A stretch of DNA of 11,219 bases from Planctomycetota bacterium. Its GTDB lineage: Bacteria; Planctomycetota; MHYJ01; WSZJ01; JACPWG01. The stretch is taken from positions 1-11,219 of the forward strand of contig JACRIP010000594.1 of the NCBI GenBank assembly GCA_016220045.1, read 5' to 3'. Positions 1 through 6,200 of the stretch are shown here, piece after piece. The notes beneath the pieces were generated by a model that ran no database searches, was not told the DNA's origin, and saw only the letters and a list, made by a program, of their open reading frames with translations. The stretch's first letter is position 1. Every line of letters begins with the position of its first letter. The translations under genes and the position numbers were made by a program.

Positions 1-991
1 CGCCGGAGGCCTCCCCGCGGCCCCGGCCCGCCCGCGCATCCTCTCCGGGATCCAGCCCTCGGGCCGCCCGCACCTCGGGAACTACTTCGGCGCCATCCAG
101 CAGCACATCCAGCTCCAGGACCAGGGCGAGGCCTTCTATTTCATCGCCAACTATCACGCCTTGACCACGGTCAGCAAGGCGGAGGAGCTACGGGATAACA
201 CCTATGACGTCGCCGCCACCTACCTCGCGCTCGGGCTCGACCCGAAGCGCGCGATCTTCTTCCGGCAGTCGGACGTCCCCGAGGTGACCGAGCTCGCCTG
301 GCTGCTCGCCACCGTGACCGGGATGGGCCTGCTCGAGCGCGCCCACTCCTACAAGGACAAGGTGGCCAAGGGGATCAAGCCCTCGGTCGGGTTGTTCACC
401 TATCCGATCCTGATGGCCGCCGATATCCTGATCTACAAGTCGCACTTCGTCCCGGTGGGACAGGACCAGGTCCAGCACATCGAGATGACCCAGGACATGG
501 CGGAGTACTTCAACAACGCCTATGGCCCGGTCTTCGTCCGCCCCGAGTCGCGGCTCTCGGCGACGCCGAAGGTTCCGGGCACCGACGGTCAGAAGATGTC
601 GAAGAGCTACGGGAACACCATCGAGGTCTTCGCGGAGGGCGGGGCGCTCAAGAAGTCGGTCATGGGAATCGTGACCAACTCGCTCCCGGTCGAGGCGCCC
701 AAGGACCCCGACACCTGCAACGTCTTCGCGCTCTACTCGCTGCTCGCCACCGCGACCGAGCGTGCGGAGTTGGCGGCGCGATATCGCAAGGGGGGAATGG
801 GCTTCGGCGAGGTGAAGAAACAGCTGCTCGAGCGCATCGACGGGTTTTTCGGCCCGTTCCGCGCGCGGCGCAAGGAGCTGCTCGCGGACCGCGGCGCCAT
901 CGATGCCGTGCTGGCCGACGGCGCCGCGCGCGCGCGCGCCATCGCCCGCCGCACGGTGGACGAGGCCCGGAAGGCCTGCGGATTGGACTAG
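1..991 (+). CDS. trpS: Tryptophanyl-tRNA synthetase (5' partial)
   Basis: Charges tRNA-Trp with tryptophan in the cytoplasm; a class I aminoacyl-tRNA synthetase. Reading starts at the window edge (first full codon at base 2), and 329 residues are visible before the TAG at 989-991. The ATP-binding HIGH-type motif is seen as PSGRPHLGN at visible residues 19-27, and the KMSKS loop as KMSKS at 198-202. Other family blocks are present: FRQSDVPEV, the LFTYPILMAADIL stretch and VPVGQDQVQH. Bacterial TrpS is usually about 330-350 residues, so only a short N-terminal piece should be missing; no start codon is visible. The C-terminus ends naturally in a helix (TVDEARKACGLD). The stop codon lies inside the left terminal repeat of the element at 988-1151. 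Codon use matches the neighbours. The identification is very secure; only the start is unknown. Confidence 0.97.
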   Translation, partial: AGGLPAAPARPRILSGIQPSGRPHLGNYFGAIQQHIQLQDQGEAFYFIANYHALTTVSKAEELRDNTYDVAATYLALGLDPKRAIFFRQSDVPEVTELAWLLATVTGMGLLERAHSYKDKVAKGIKPSVGLFTYPILMAADILIYKSHFVPVGQDQVQHIEMTQDMAEYFNNAYGPVFVRPESRLSATPKVPGTDGQKMSKSYGNTIEVFAEGGALKKSVMGIVTNSLPVEAPKDPDTCNVFALYSLLATATERAELAARYRKGGMGFGEVKKQLLERIDGFFGPFRARRKELLADRGAIDAVLADGAARARAIARRTVDEARKACGLD

Positions 992-1151
992 TGGCCCGTT
1001 GACGAAGTGCGGACTCGGATACGACGCGGATTGTCGAATTCCGATTGTCGATTTCCCGATCCCCACCCCCTCCGGTGCGGCAATCGACATTCGGCAATCG
1101 ACAATCGACAATGCGTCGACCTGTGACCGGACTTCGTCAACGGGACACTAG
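988..1151. mobile_element. MITE-like near-palindromic element
   Basis: The two ends form a 21-bp inverted repeat with one mismatch: 988-1008 begins CTAGTGGCCCGTTGACGAAG, and 1131-1151, read on the minus strand, begins CTAGTGTCCCGTTGACGAAG. Similarity continues inward for about 70 bp per arm. Both arms carry copies of a GATTGTCGA motif (1029-1037 and 1043-1051 on the left; several ATTGTCGATT copies on the minus strand of 1081-1113). The centre (about 1055-1078) is CCCC-rich and unpaired. CTAG at both outer ends could be part of the repeat or a 4-bp target duplication; because it is a palindrome these cannot be told apart. There is no transposase, so if mobile it is non-autonomous. As RNA it would fold into a long hairpin and could end trpS transcription. 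Mobility is inferred from structure only. Confidence 0.55.
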
Positions 1152-1179
1152 CGCCGCGCCACCGCGCCCCCTCCCGCCG

Positions 1180-1413
1180 TTACTCCCGCGGCGCTTCCTT
1201 GCTGCCCACCACGGTCAGGTTCATCCCGATCTGCACCGTCACCTGCTGGTCCCCCACCGGCAGCACCGCCTTGCCGTTCAGGTACCAGCCGAAGGAGCCG
1301 GTCGAAAACTCCTTCACCTCCGCCATCAGCGGTACGCCGTTGATCTCGATCTTCACCGCCTTCGCCGTCTTCGAAAACTGGGCCCGGCTGACCGGGCACG
1401 GAGACTTCGCCAT
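1180..1413 (-). CDS. Small conserved-looking protein of unknown function, 77 aa
   Basis: I cannot assign a function. The product (starts MAKSPCPVSRAQF, ends VVGSKEAPRE) is hydrophilic, with no signal peptide and no membrane segment, and has one cysteine at residue 6. The middle has alternating hydrophobic residues suggesting a compact beta fold (KAVKIEINGVPL, GWYLNGKAVLPV, VTVQIGMNLTVV). Support for a real gene: ATG at 1413 preceded by AGGAGA (minus strand of 1421-1426) at 7-nt spacing, a promoter TTGACG-N17-TATACC further upstream, and a protein-like composition unlike the arginine-rich shadow frames. It resembles, from memory, small hypothetical proteins of Planctomycetota with the pattern 'VKEFSTGS-GW-NGK'; this is a recollection, not a search result. 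It is divergent from the TGA-containing thioredoxin, and the two share a 193-bp regulatory gap. Confidence 0.85.
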   Translation of the reverse strand: MAKSPCPVSRAQFSKTAKAVKIEINGVPLMAEVKEFSTGSFGWYLNGKAVLPVGDQQVTVQIGMNLTVVGSKEAPRE

Positions 1414-1463
1414 CGTCGCTTCTCCTGGTTCGGGGAATGGGGAACGCTCCCTCGCCGTTGCAC

Positions 1464-1492
1464 GGTATACCGCCCGCCGCCCGCGCCGTCAA
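1464..1492 (-). promoter_or_regulatory. Sigma70-type promoter of the 77-aa gene
   Basis: On the minus strand the -35 box TTGACG (1487-1492) and the -10 box TATACC (1464-1469) are separated by exactly 17 bp. The start of transcription would fall near 1457, giving a leader of about 43 nt before the ATG at 1413. Placement and spacing are both canonical; it has not been tested. Confidence 0.65.
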
Positions 1493-1527
1493 CCGTCGGG
1501 CGCAACGCGGCAGCCGCGCCTCGGGAC

Positions 1528-1556
1528 TTGACGGAACGCCCGCCGGAGCCTATGCT
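1528..1556 (+). promoter_or_regulatory. Sigma70-type promoter of the TGA-containing thioredoxin
   Basis: The -35 box TTGACG (1528-1533) and the -10 box TATGCT (1551-1556) are separated by exactly 17 bp. Transcription would start near 1563, about 44 nt before the ATG at 1607. A housekeeping-type promoter argues that the downstream reading frame, despite its internal TGA, is an expressed gene and not a relic. Confidence 0.68.
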
Positions 1557-1606
1557 CTCCACCCACGGTCGAACCTCGGGTCCCAACCGTCGAAGGAGTT
1601 TCGTGC

Positions 1607-1927
1607 ATGGGCTCGCTCGCCTCGCTGACCTCGGCGCAGTTCGACGCCGAAGTCCTCAAGTCCGCCCTCCCGGTGGTGGTCGACTTCTACACCGACACCT
1701 GACCCGCCTGCCCAGGCCAGGTACCCCACCTGGAGCAGCTCCAGTCGGAGCTGGCCGGAAAAGTGAAGGCGTTCAAGATGAACGCCGCCGAGAACATGGA
1801 CGTCGCCGCCCAGGTCGGCATCATGGCGGTGCCCACCGTCCTCGTCTTCAACAAGGGCCGCGAAGTCCAACGCTGGATGGGCCTGACCAAGAAGGACGTC
1901 ATCAAGAAGAAGGTCGAAAGCCTGTAA
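1607..1927 (+). CDS. Thioredoxin with in-frame TGA at the active-site Cys; putative selenoprotein
   Basis: Translating through one TGA (1700-1702, codon 32) gives a 106-residue thioredoxin fold, the normal family length. Numbering coincides with E. coli thioredoxin: D26, F27, C35, K57, cis-P76 (AVPT) and G92 are all preserved, and the TGA takes the place of nucleophile C32. The redox motif would be U-P-A-C in place of C-G-P-C; W28 and W31 are Y and T. Start ATG has AAGGAG (1593-1598) at 8-nt spacing and a promoter upstream; the stop is TAA at 1925. No other frameshift or stop occurs. In the family this protein reduces disulfides in the cytosol using thioredoxin reductase. Selenocysteine insertion is inferred from the position of TGA, the intact flanks and a downstream hairpin; selA/selB/selC are not in view. 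Alternatives: a sequencing error or point mutation of TGC, or a recent pseudogene. Confidence 0.8.
1708..1738 (+). promoter_or_regulatory. Candidate bacterial SECIS hairpin
   Basis: Just after the TGA at 1700-1702, bases 1717-1722 (CCAGGT) pair perfectly with 1728-1733 (ACCTGG) around the loop ACCCC. A lower helix CTGC (1708-1711) with GCAG (1735-1738) can stack below an internal loop. The apical loop begins 20 nt after the TGA, within the distance I recall for bacterial SECIS elements. I also recall a requirement for a G in the first two loop bases; this is met only if the top two pairs open, giving a loop that starts GTACC. Short GC-rich hairpins are common here, so this is moderate support only. 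Confidence 0.4.
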
Positions 1928-1958
1928 CGCCCCAGCGGATTCACGCGCGAACGAACCG

Positions 1959-1993
1959 GCGGGAGACTCGGGCGAACGCCCGAGATCTCCCGC
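1959..1993. terminator. Hairpin between convergent thioredoxin and ABC exporter genes
   Basis: GCGGGAGA-CTCGGGC (1959-1973) pairs with GCCCGAG-A-TCTCCCGC (1978-1993), giving a 15-bp stem with a single bulged A (1985) and the loop GAAC. It lies in the 95-bp gap between two convergent stop codons (1927 and 2023). The plus-strand side is followed by TTGCATT, a weak T tract. It probably acts as a terminator in one or both directions. Confidence 0.7.
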
Positions 1994-2022
1994 TTGCATT
2001 CCCGCCCCCGGCCAACGCCCGA

Positions 2023-3828
2023 TCACCGGGGCGGAGGCTCCGCGGCGTGGCCGCCCGCGCCGGAGAGCGACTGCAGGTCCCAGTACCGGCGATAGAGCCC
2101 GTTCGACGCGTAGAGCGCATCGTGCGTGCCCGCTTCGACGACGCGTCCGCCGTCGAGCACCAGGATGCGGTCCGCACGGCGCGCCGTGGCCAGCCGATGC
2201 GCGATCACGAAGGTCGTGCGCCCGGTCATGAGGGTTTCGAGCGCGCGCCGCACCAGCTCTTCCGACTCCGGATCCAGCGCGCTGGTCGCCTCGTCGAGGA
2301 GCAGGATCGCCGGGTCCTTGAGAAAGGCGCGCGCGAGGGCCAGCCGCTGCCGCTGCCCCGCCGACAGCTTGACTCCGCGCTCGCCCACGACTTCACTCAT
2401 GCCTGAGGGCAGCGCCGCGATGAAGCCGGCCGCCCCCGCGGCCGCGACGGCGCGTTCGAGCTGCTCGGGCGTCGCCGCCGGGTCGCCGTAGCGCAGGTTT
2501 TCGGCGATCGTGCCGCCGAACAGGAAGATCTCCTGGGGCACGATCCCGACCGCGCGCCGCACGTCGGCGAGCCGGAGCGTGCGCAGGTCATGGCCGTCGA
2601 ATTCGACGACGCCCGCGGCGGGATCGTGGAAGCGCAGGAGCAGCGAGAAGAGCGTGCTCTTGCCGGCGCCGCTCGGGCCGACCAGTCCGACGACCTCGCC
2701 CGGCCGCGTTTCGAGCTCGACGCCGTCGAGCGCCCAGCGGTCGGGCGCGGCGCTCGGGTAGCGGAAGCGCACGCCGCGCAGGGCGACGCGCCCGGCGGGC
2801 CGGGCAAGCGGCTGCGCCTCGGCGCGGTCGGCGACCGAGGGACGCGCGTCGAGCAGCTCGAAGACGCGCGCGCTCGCGCCCAGGAGTTCGCGGTAGCCCG
2901 CGTAGAGGCCGCCGAGCGAACCGACCGACCCCGCGATCGCGAACGTGTAGAGCAGGAAGGAGGTCAGCTCCCCGGGCGACAGCTCGCCGCGCAGGATCAG
3001 GCGACCGCCGTACCAAAGCACGAGCGCGAAGGCGCTGAAGGCGGCGAACTGGAGGATGCCGACGAAGCCGCCGACCGCGCGCGCGTTGCGCAGCGCGAGG
3101 CGGAGCAGTTCGCCGACGCGGGCGCCGTAGCGCTGCGCCTCCTCGACCTCGCGGCCGAAGGACTGCACGGTGCGCACGCCCGCCAGCGCCTCCTCGGCGA
3201 CCGTAGCGGTGGCCGCGAGCGCGTCCTGGACCTCGCGCGAGTAGCGCTCCAGGCGGCTGCCGTACCAGACCGCGGCGAGCACGATCGGCGGCACCACGGC
3301 GAGCGCGACCAGCGTGAGCTTGGTGTGCAGGATCAACAGGATCACGAGCGTGCCGACGAAGGAGAACGCCGCCTCTACGCCGCTGGGGATCTGCTCGGTC
3401 AGCGCCTCCTGGACCACGACGAGGTCGGCGCCGATGCGCGAGAGCAGTTCGCCGACGCGCCGCGTCTCGAAGAAATCGGGCGTTAACCCGAGCAGATGCG
3501 AGAACAGGCGTTCGCGCAGATCGCGCAGCATGCGCGAACCGGTGGAGCGGATCAGGTAGAGCTGGCCGAAGCTGAGGAGGCCCATGACGGCGAAGAGCGC
3601 CACCAGCCCGAGGACGATCTGGTTGAGGCGGGAGAGATTGCGTTCCAGGAAGGCGGCGTCGACGACGCTGCCGGCCACGCGCGGGGCGACCAATCCGACC
3701 GCGGCGCCCGCGAGCACCACGGCGGTCGCGACGGCGAGGCGGCCGCGATACGGGCGCACGAGTTCGAGGAGTTTGCGCAGCGTGGGGCCTGGTGGGGGAG
3801 GCGGGGGGGGCGGGGCGGATGAGTCCAC
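2023..3828 (-). CDS. ABC exporter half-transporter, MsbA/multidrug type, 601 aa
   Basis: An inner-membrane ATP-driven exporter with the membrane domain fused in front of the ATPase domain, which should work as a homodimer or heterodimer. Residues about 20-310 form the six-helix exporter domain. The ATPase domain has Walker A GPSGAGKST near 384-392, the ABC signature LSAGQ near 488-492, Walker B ILLLDEA starting near 508, and the switch histidine in VIAHR near 544. The start is GTG at 3828, backed by AGGAG (minus strand of 3837-3841) at 8-nt spacing; it ends at TGA (complement of 2023-2025). An oddity is a run of eight prolines at residues 6-13, from a C-rich tract. Substrate cannot be read from sequence; lipid A/lipid, drug or peptide are all possible for this family. 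It stands alone, convergent with the thioredoxin and divergent from the phosphodiesterase-like gene. Confidence 0.95.
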   Translation of the reverse strand: MDSSAPPPPPPPPGPTLRKLLELVRPYRGRLAVATAVVLAGAAVGLVAPRVAGSVVDAAFLERNLSRLNQIVLGLVALFAVMGLLSFGQLYLIRSTGSRMLRDLRERLFSHLLGLTPDFFETRRVGELLSRIGADLVVVQEALTEQIPSGVEAAFSFVGTLVILLILHTKLTLVALAVVPPIVLAAVWYGSRLERYSREVQDALAATATVAEEALAGVRTVQSFGREVEEAQRYGARVGELLRLALRNARAVGGFVGILQFAAFSAFALVLWYGGRLILRGELSPGELTSFLLYTFAIAGSVGSLGGLYAGYRELLGASARVFELLDARPSVADRAEAQPLARPAGRVALRGVRFRYPSAAPDRWALDGVELETRPGEVVGLVGPSGAGKSTLFSLLLRFHDPAAGVVEFDGHDLRTLRLADVRRAVGIVPQEIFLFGGTIAENLRYGDPAATPEQLERAVAAAGAAGFIAALPSGMSEVVGERGVKLSAGQRQRLALARAFLKDPAILLLDEATSALDPESEELVRRALETLMTGRTTFVIAHRLATARRADRILVLDGGRVVEAGTHDALYASNGLYRRYWDLQSLSGAGGHAAEPPPR

Positions 3829-3872
3829 GCGAACGTCTCCTGGGGTGGCGAAGGACTTTGGCGGATGCGGGG

Positions 3873-3912
3873 CAATTGTAGAATGGAGATTGAAGATTGT
3901 AGATTGATTTTC
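3873..3912. repeat. AT-richer patch with repeated GATTG motifs
   Basis: A short segment of unusually low GC for this window contains ATTGTAGA twice (3876-3883 and 3897-3904) and overlapping GATTGAAGATTG. It resembles the ATTGTCGATT core of the element at 988-1151, differing by TAG for TCG, and may be a remnant of a related repeat. Its AT-richness would also suit a promoter for the exporter or the gene at 4125, but I could not place a convincing -35/-10 pair. Confidence 0.4.
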
Positions 3913-3960
3913 CCGCGCGGCGTGGGCGGAGCAAGTTCACCCGCGTGCATGCTTCAGCCA

Positions 3961-4114
3961 TCCTTCGTCCTTGATCCGCAGCCTGTGGACTTTGTCCTCC
4001 GACCCCCGTCCCCCGTCCCCTGACCCCTGACCCCTGACCCCTGACCCCTGACCCCTGACCCCTGATCCTTGACCCCTGACCCCCGTCCCCTGACCCCTCG
4101 TCCCTCGTCCCTCG
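3961..4114. repeat. Heptanucleotide tandem repeat (CCCCTGA family), about 22 units
   Basis: The tract keeps a 7-bp register from 3961 to 4114. The core 4017-4065 is seven perfect CCCCTGA units, followed by TCCTTGA, CCCCTGA, CCCCCGT, CCCCTGA, CCCCTCG and two TCCCTCG units. Upstream are two CCCCCGT units (4003-4016) and more diverged heptads, including TCCTTCG and TCCTTGA at 3961-3974. The minus strand reads (TCAGGGG)n, with G4 tracts separated by 3 bases. The array ends where the Shine-Dalgarno GGGAG (4114-4118) of the next gene starts. It resembles in type the heptanucleotide STRR repeats of cyanobacteria. No coding function is supported in either strand. Confidence 0.9.
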
Positions 4115-4124
4115 GGAGCACCGC

Positions 4125-5501
4125 GTGCGACCTGTCGTCGTCCTGCTCGTCGTCGGCCTGACCCCGCGCCTCGTGGGGCCGCATACGCCGCGCCTCGCCG
4201 CGCTGGCGCGCGACGGCTGGCTCGCGCCCGTCACCCCCGTCCTCCCCGCGGTCACCTGCGCCGTTCAGTCCACCTACCTCACCGGACTCCCCCCCGCGGG
4301 ACACGGCATCGTCGCCAACGGCTGGTACTTCCGCGACCTCGCCGAAGTCTGGTTCTGGCGCCAGGCGAATACCCTGGTCGCGGGCGAGAAGGTGTGGGAG
4401 GCCGGGCGCGCTCGCGATCGGGCGTTCACCTGTGCCAAGCTCTTCTGGTGGCACAACATGTACTCGACGGCCGACTGGTCGGTGACGCCCCGCCCCGCCT
4501 ACCCGGCCGACGGCCGCAAGCTCCCCGATATCTACTCTTCCCCGCCCGAGCTGCGCCGCGAGCTGCTCGACGGACTCGGCCCGTTTCCGCTCTTCCAGTT
4601 CTGGGGACCCGGCGCGGGCCTGGTCTCGACGCGCTGGATCGCCGCTGCCGCCCTGCAGGTGATGGGACGGCACCGCCCGACGCTCACCCTTGTCTACCTC
4701 CCGCACCTCGACTACCCGCTGCAGCGCTGGGGGCCGGACGACCCGCGCCTCGCCGCCGAACTGGCCGCCGTGGACGCCGAGGCCGGCCGCGTGATCGACC
4801 GCGCCCGCGCCGAGGGCGCCGAGGTCCTCGTGCTCTCCGAGTACGGCATCGGCGCGGTCTCCCGCCCGGTCCACCTGAATCGCGTGCTGCGCGCGGCCGG
4901 CTTCCTCGCCGTGCAGGACAACCAGGTCGGGGAATTGCTGGATGCCGGCGCCGCGCGCGCCTTCGCCGTGGCCGACCACCAGCTCGCCCACGTCTACGTG
5001 AAACGCCCGGAGGAGGTCCCCGCCGTCCGCCGCCTGCTGGAGGCCGTGCCCGGGGTCGAACGCGTGCTGGGCGCGGCCGAGAAGCCCGCCGCCGGCCTCG
5101 ACCACCCGCGCGCCGGCGAACTCGTCGCCGTCGCCGCGCGCGACGCGTGGTTCACCTACTACTACTGGACGGACGACCGGCGCGCGCCCGATTTCGCGCG
5201 CACCGTGGACATCCATCGCAAGCCCGGCTACGATCCGGTCGAGCTCTTTCTCGACCCCGCCCGTCCCTTCATCAAGCTCCGCCTCGCCGCGCGCCTGGCG
5301 CAGAAGTTCCTCGGCTTCCGGTACGTGATGGACGTCATCCCGCTCGACGCCGCGCTGGTCAAGGGCAGCCACGGCCGGCCGCCCGACGACCCGGCCGACG
5401 GCGCCGTCGTGATCTCCTCGCGGCGCGCCGGCGCGCGCGACCACGTTCCGGCGACCTCCGTGAAAGACCTGATCCTGGAAACGGTTTTCGAGCGGGCCTG
5501 A
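4125..5501 (+). CDS. Alkaline phosphatase/nucleotide pyrophosphatase superfamily protein, EboF-like, 458 aa
   Basis: The overall pattern is that of type I phosphodiesterase/nucleotide pyrophosphatase proteins: an N-terminal hydrophobic strand (VVVLLVVGLTP), the block PAVTCAVQSTYLTG with likely nucleophile T44, GHGIVANGWYF, and YLPHLDY around D196. Closest to memory is the EboF group of the ebo cluster, which shares long stretches such as CAKLFWW and DIHRKPGYDP; no other ebo genes are in view. Several canonical metal ligands look replaced: no Asp before GLT, Q200 at the usual His after D196, and E239-Y240 where SDHG is usual, so chemistry and substrate are uncertain. No signal peptide is evident. 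Start is GTG at 4125 with GGGAG at 6-nt spacing, placed directly after the heptad array. The PLD-like gene follows 44 bp downstream and may be co-transcribed. Confidence 0.85.
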   Translation: MRPVVVLLVVGLTPRLVGPHTPRLAALARDGWLAPVTPVLPAVTCAVQSTYLTGLPPAGHGIVANGWYFRDLAEVWFWRQANTLVAGEKVWEAGRARDRAFTCAKLFWWHNMYSTADWSVTPRPAYPADGRKLPDIYSSPPELRRELLDGLGPFPLFQFWGPGAGLVSTRWIAAAALQVMGRHRPTLTLVYLPHLDYPLQRWGPDDPRLAAELAAVDAEAGRVIDRARAEGAEVLVLSEYGIGAVSRPVHLNRVLRAAGFLAVQDNQVGELLDAGAARAFAVADHQLAHVYVKRPEEVPAVRRLLEAVPGVERVLGAAEKPAAGLDHPRAGELVAVAARDAWFTYYYWTDDRRAPDFARTVDIHRKPGYDPVELFLDPARPFIKLRLAARLAQKFLGFRYVMDVIPLDAALVKGSHGRPPDDPADGAVVISSRRAGARDHVPATSVKDLILETVFERA

Positions 5502-5545
5502 ACCCGGCGAGGCCTGCGCCGCGTCATCCTTCCTGGAGGAACCCC

Positions 5546-6082
5546 ATGTCCCCGACCCGCTGGTGGCCCGCCGCCCTCCTGCTCGGCGCCCTCGCCCTGC
5601 TTCCGTTCCGCTCCGGCGGCGATGCGGAAGCGCAGGCGCGCACGCCGGTGATCGACGTCTACTTCTCGCCCAAGGGCGGCACCCGCGACCGCTTGCTGAA
5701 GGAGTTCAACCTCTGCAAGACGTCGATCGACATCTGCGTCTACGACATTTCCAGCGGCCTGCTCGCCGGCGCGATCAAGGATGCCAAGGGCCGCGGCCGC
5801 AAGATCCGCGTCATCACCGACAGCCGCATGGCCGGCGGCGACGGTTCCGAGGTCGAGTTCCTGAAGAAGAACGGCATCGAGGTCACCGTGGCGGGCGGCT
5901 GGGGCAAGTCGATGCACAACAAGTTCGCGGTCTTCGACGGCGGCCTGGTCGTCACCGGCTCCTACAACTGGAGCGACGGCGCCGAGGAGGGCAACCGCGA
6001 AAACGCGATCTTCATCAAGGACGCGGAAACCGTGGGCAAGTACCGGGAGGAATTCGAGAAGCTCTGGGCCGGCAAGAAATGA
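5546..6082 (+). CDS. Secreted phospholipase D-like (single HKD) nuclease/hydrolase, 178 aa
   Basis: The N-terminus is a signal peptide: RWW, a hydrophobic stretch to about residue 21, then a likely AEAQA cleavage site near residue 31, so the product should be exported to the periplasm or outside. The mature part is one phospholipase D half-domain with the HKD motif H124-N-K126 and D131, followed by GSYNWS (N141) and E152-N153. Single-HKD proteins of this size include the Salmonella endonuclease Nuc and PLD6/Zucchini; these form dimers that share the two HKD motifs and cleave phosphodiesters of nucleic acid or cardiolipin. Which substrate applies here is not readable. Start ATG is preceded by TGGAGGA (5534-5540) at good spacing. 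It follows the EboF-like gene by 44 bp on the same strand, which suggests an operon of two phosphoesterase-type proteins, though one is exported and the other apparently not. Confidence 0.9.
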   Translation: MSPTRWWPAALLLGALALLPFRSGGDAEAQARTPVIDVYFSPKGGTRDRLLKEFNLCKTSIDICVYDISSGLLAGAIKDAKGRGRKIRVITDSRMAGGDGSEVEFLKKNGIEVTVAGGWGKSMHNKFAVFDGGLVVTGSYNWSDGAEEGNRENAIFIKDAETVGKYREEFEKLWAGKK

Positions 6083-6155
6083 GCGGGCAGGGCGCGCCAC
6101 GGAGGCGCTTCCCGCTGCCACACGCCAGGGCGCGTTCGCAAACCGGTCGGCCGGC

Positions 6156-6179
6156 GGCGCAGGCGCGGACGCCTGCGCC
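6156..6179. terminator. Perfect GC hairpin between convergent genes (terminator or REP-like)
   Basis: GGCGCAGGCG (6156-6165) pairs perfectly with CGCCTGCGCC (6170-6179) around the loop CGGA. It sits in the 118-bp gap between the convergent PLD-like and TMEM43-like genes. There is no T tract (CACAAAGG follows), so it could be a terminator-like structure or a dispersed extragenic palindrome. The rest of the gap holds no coding frame that I can support. Confidence 0.6.
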
Positions 6180-6200
6180 ACAAAGGCCGTAGGCGAGCCC

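Noticed and set aside
1700..1702. Genome-wide reassignment of TGA to an amino acid
   Set aside because: The exporter, EboF-like, PLD-like and unknown membrane protein genes all end naturally at TGA, and TGG and TGC are used normally inside genes.
1045..2406. A 453-codon plus-strand open frame
   Set aside because: It crosses the repeat element, the 77-aa gene, the thioredoxin in another frame and the antisense of the exporter. Composition is that of a shadow frame.
3829..3960. A promoter for the ABC exporter or the EboF-like gene built on TACAAT/TAGAAT strings
   Set aside because: -10-like strings exist on both strands of the AT-richer patch, but none has a reasonable -35 at correct spacing.
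3954..5444. A 496-codon minus-strand frame with a repetitive GQGSGVRG tail
   Set aside because: The repetitive tail is only the translation of the heptad array, and the rest is antisense to the well-supported EboF-like gene.
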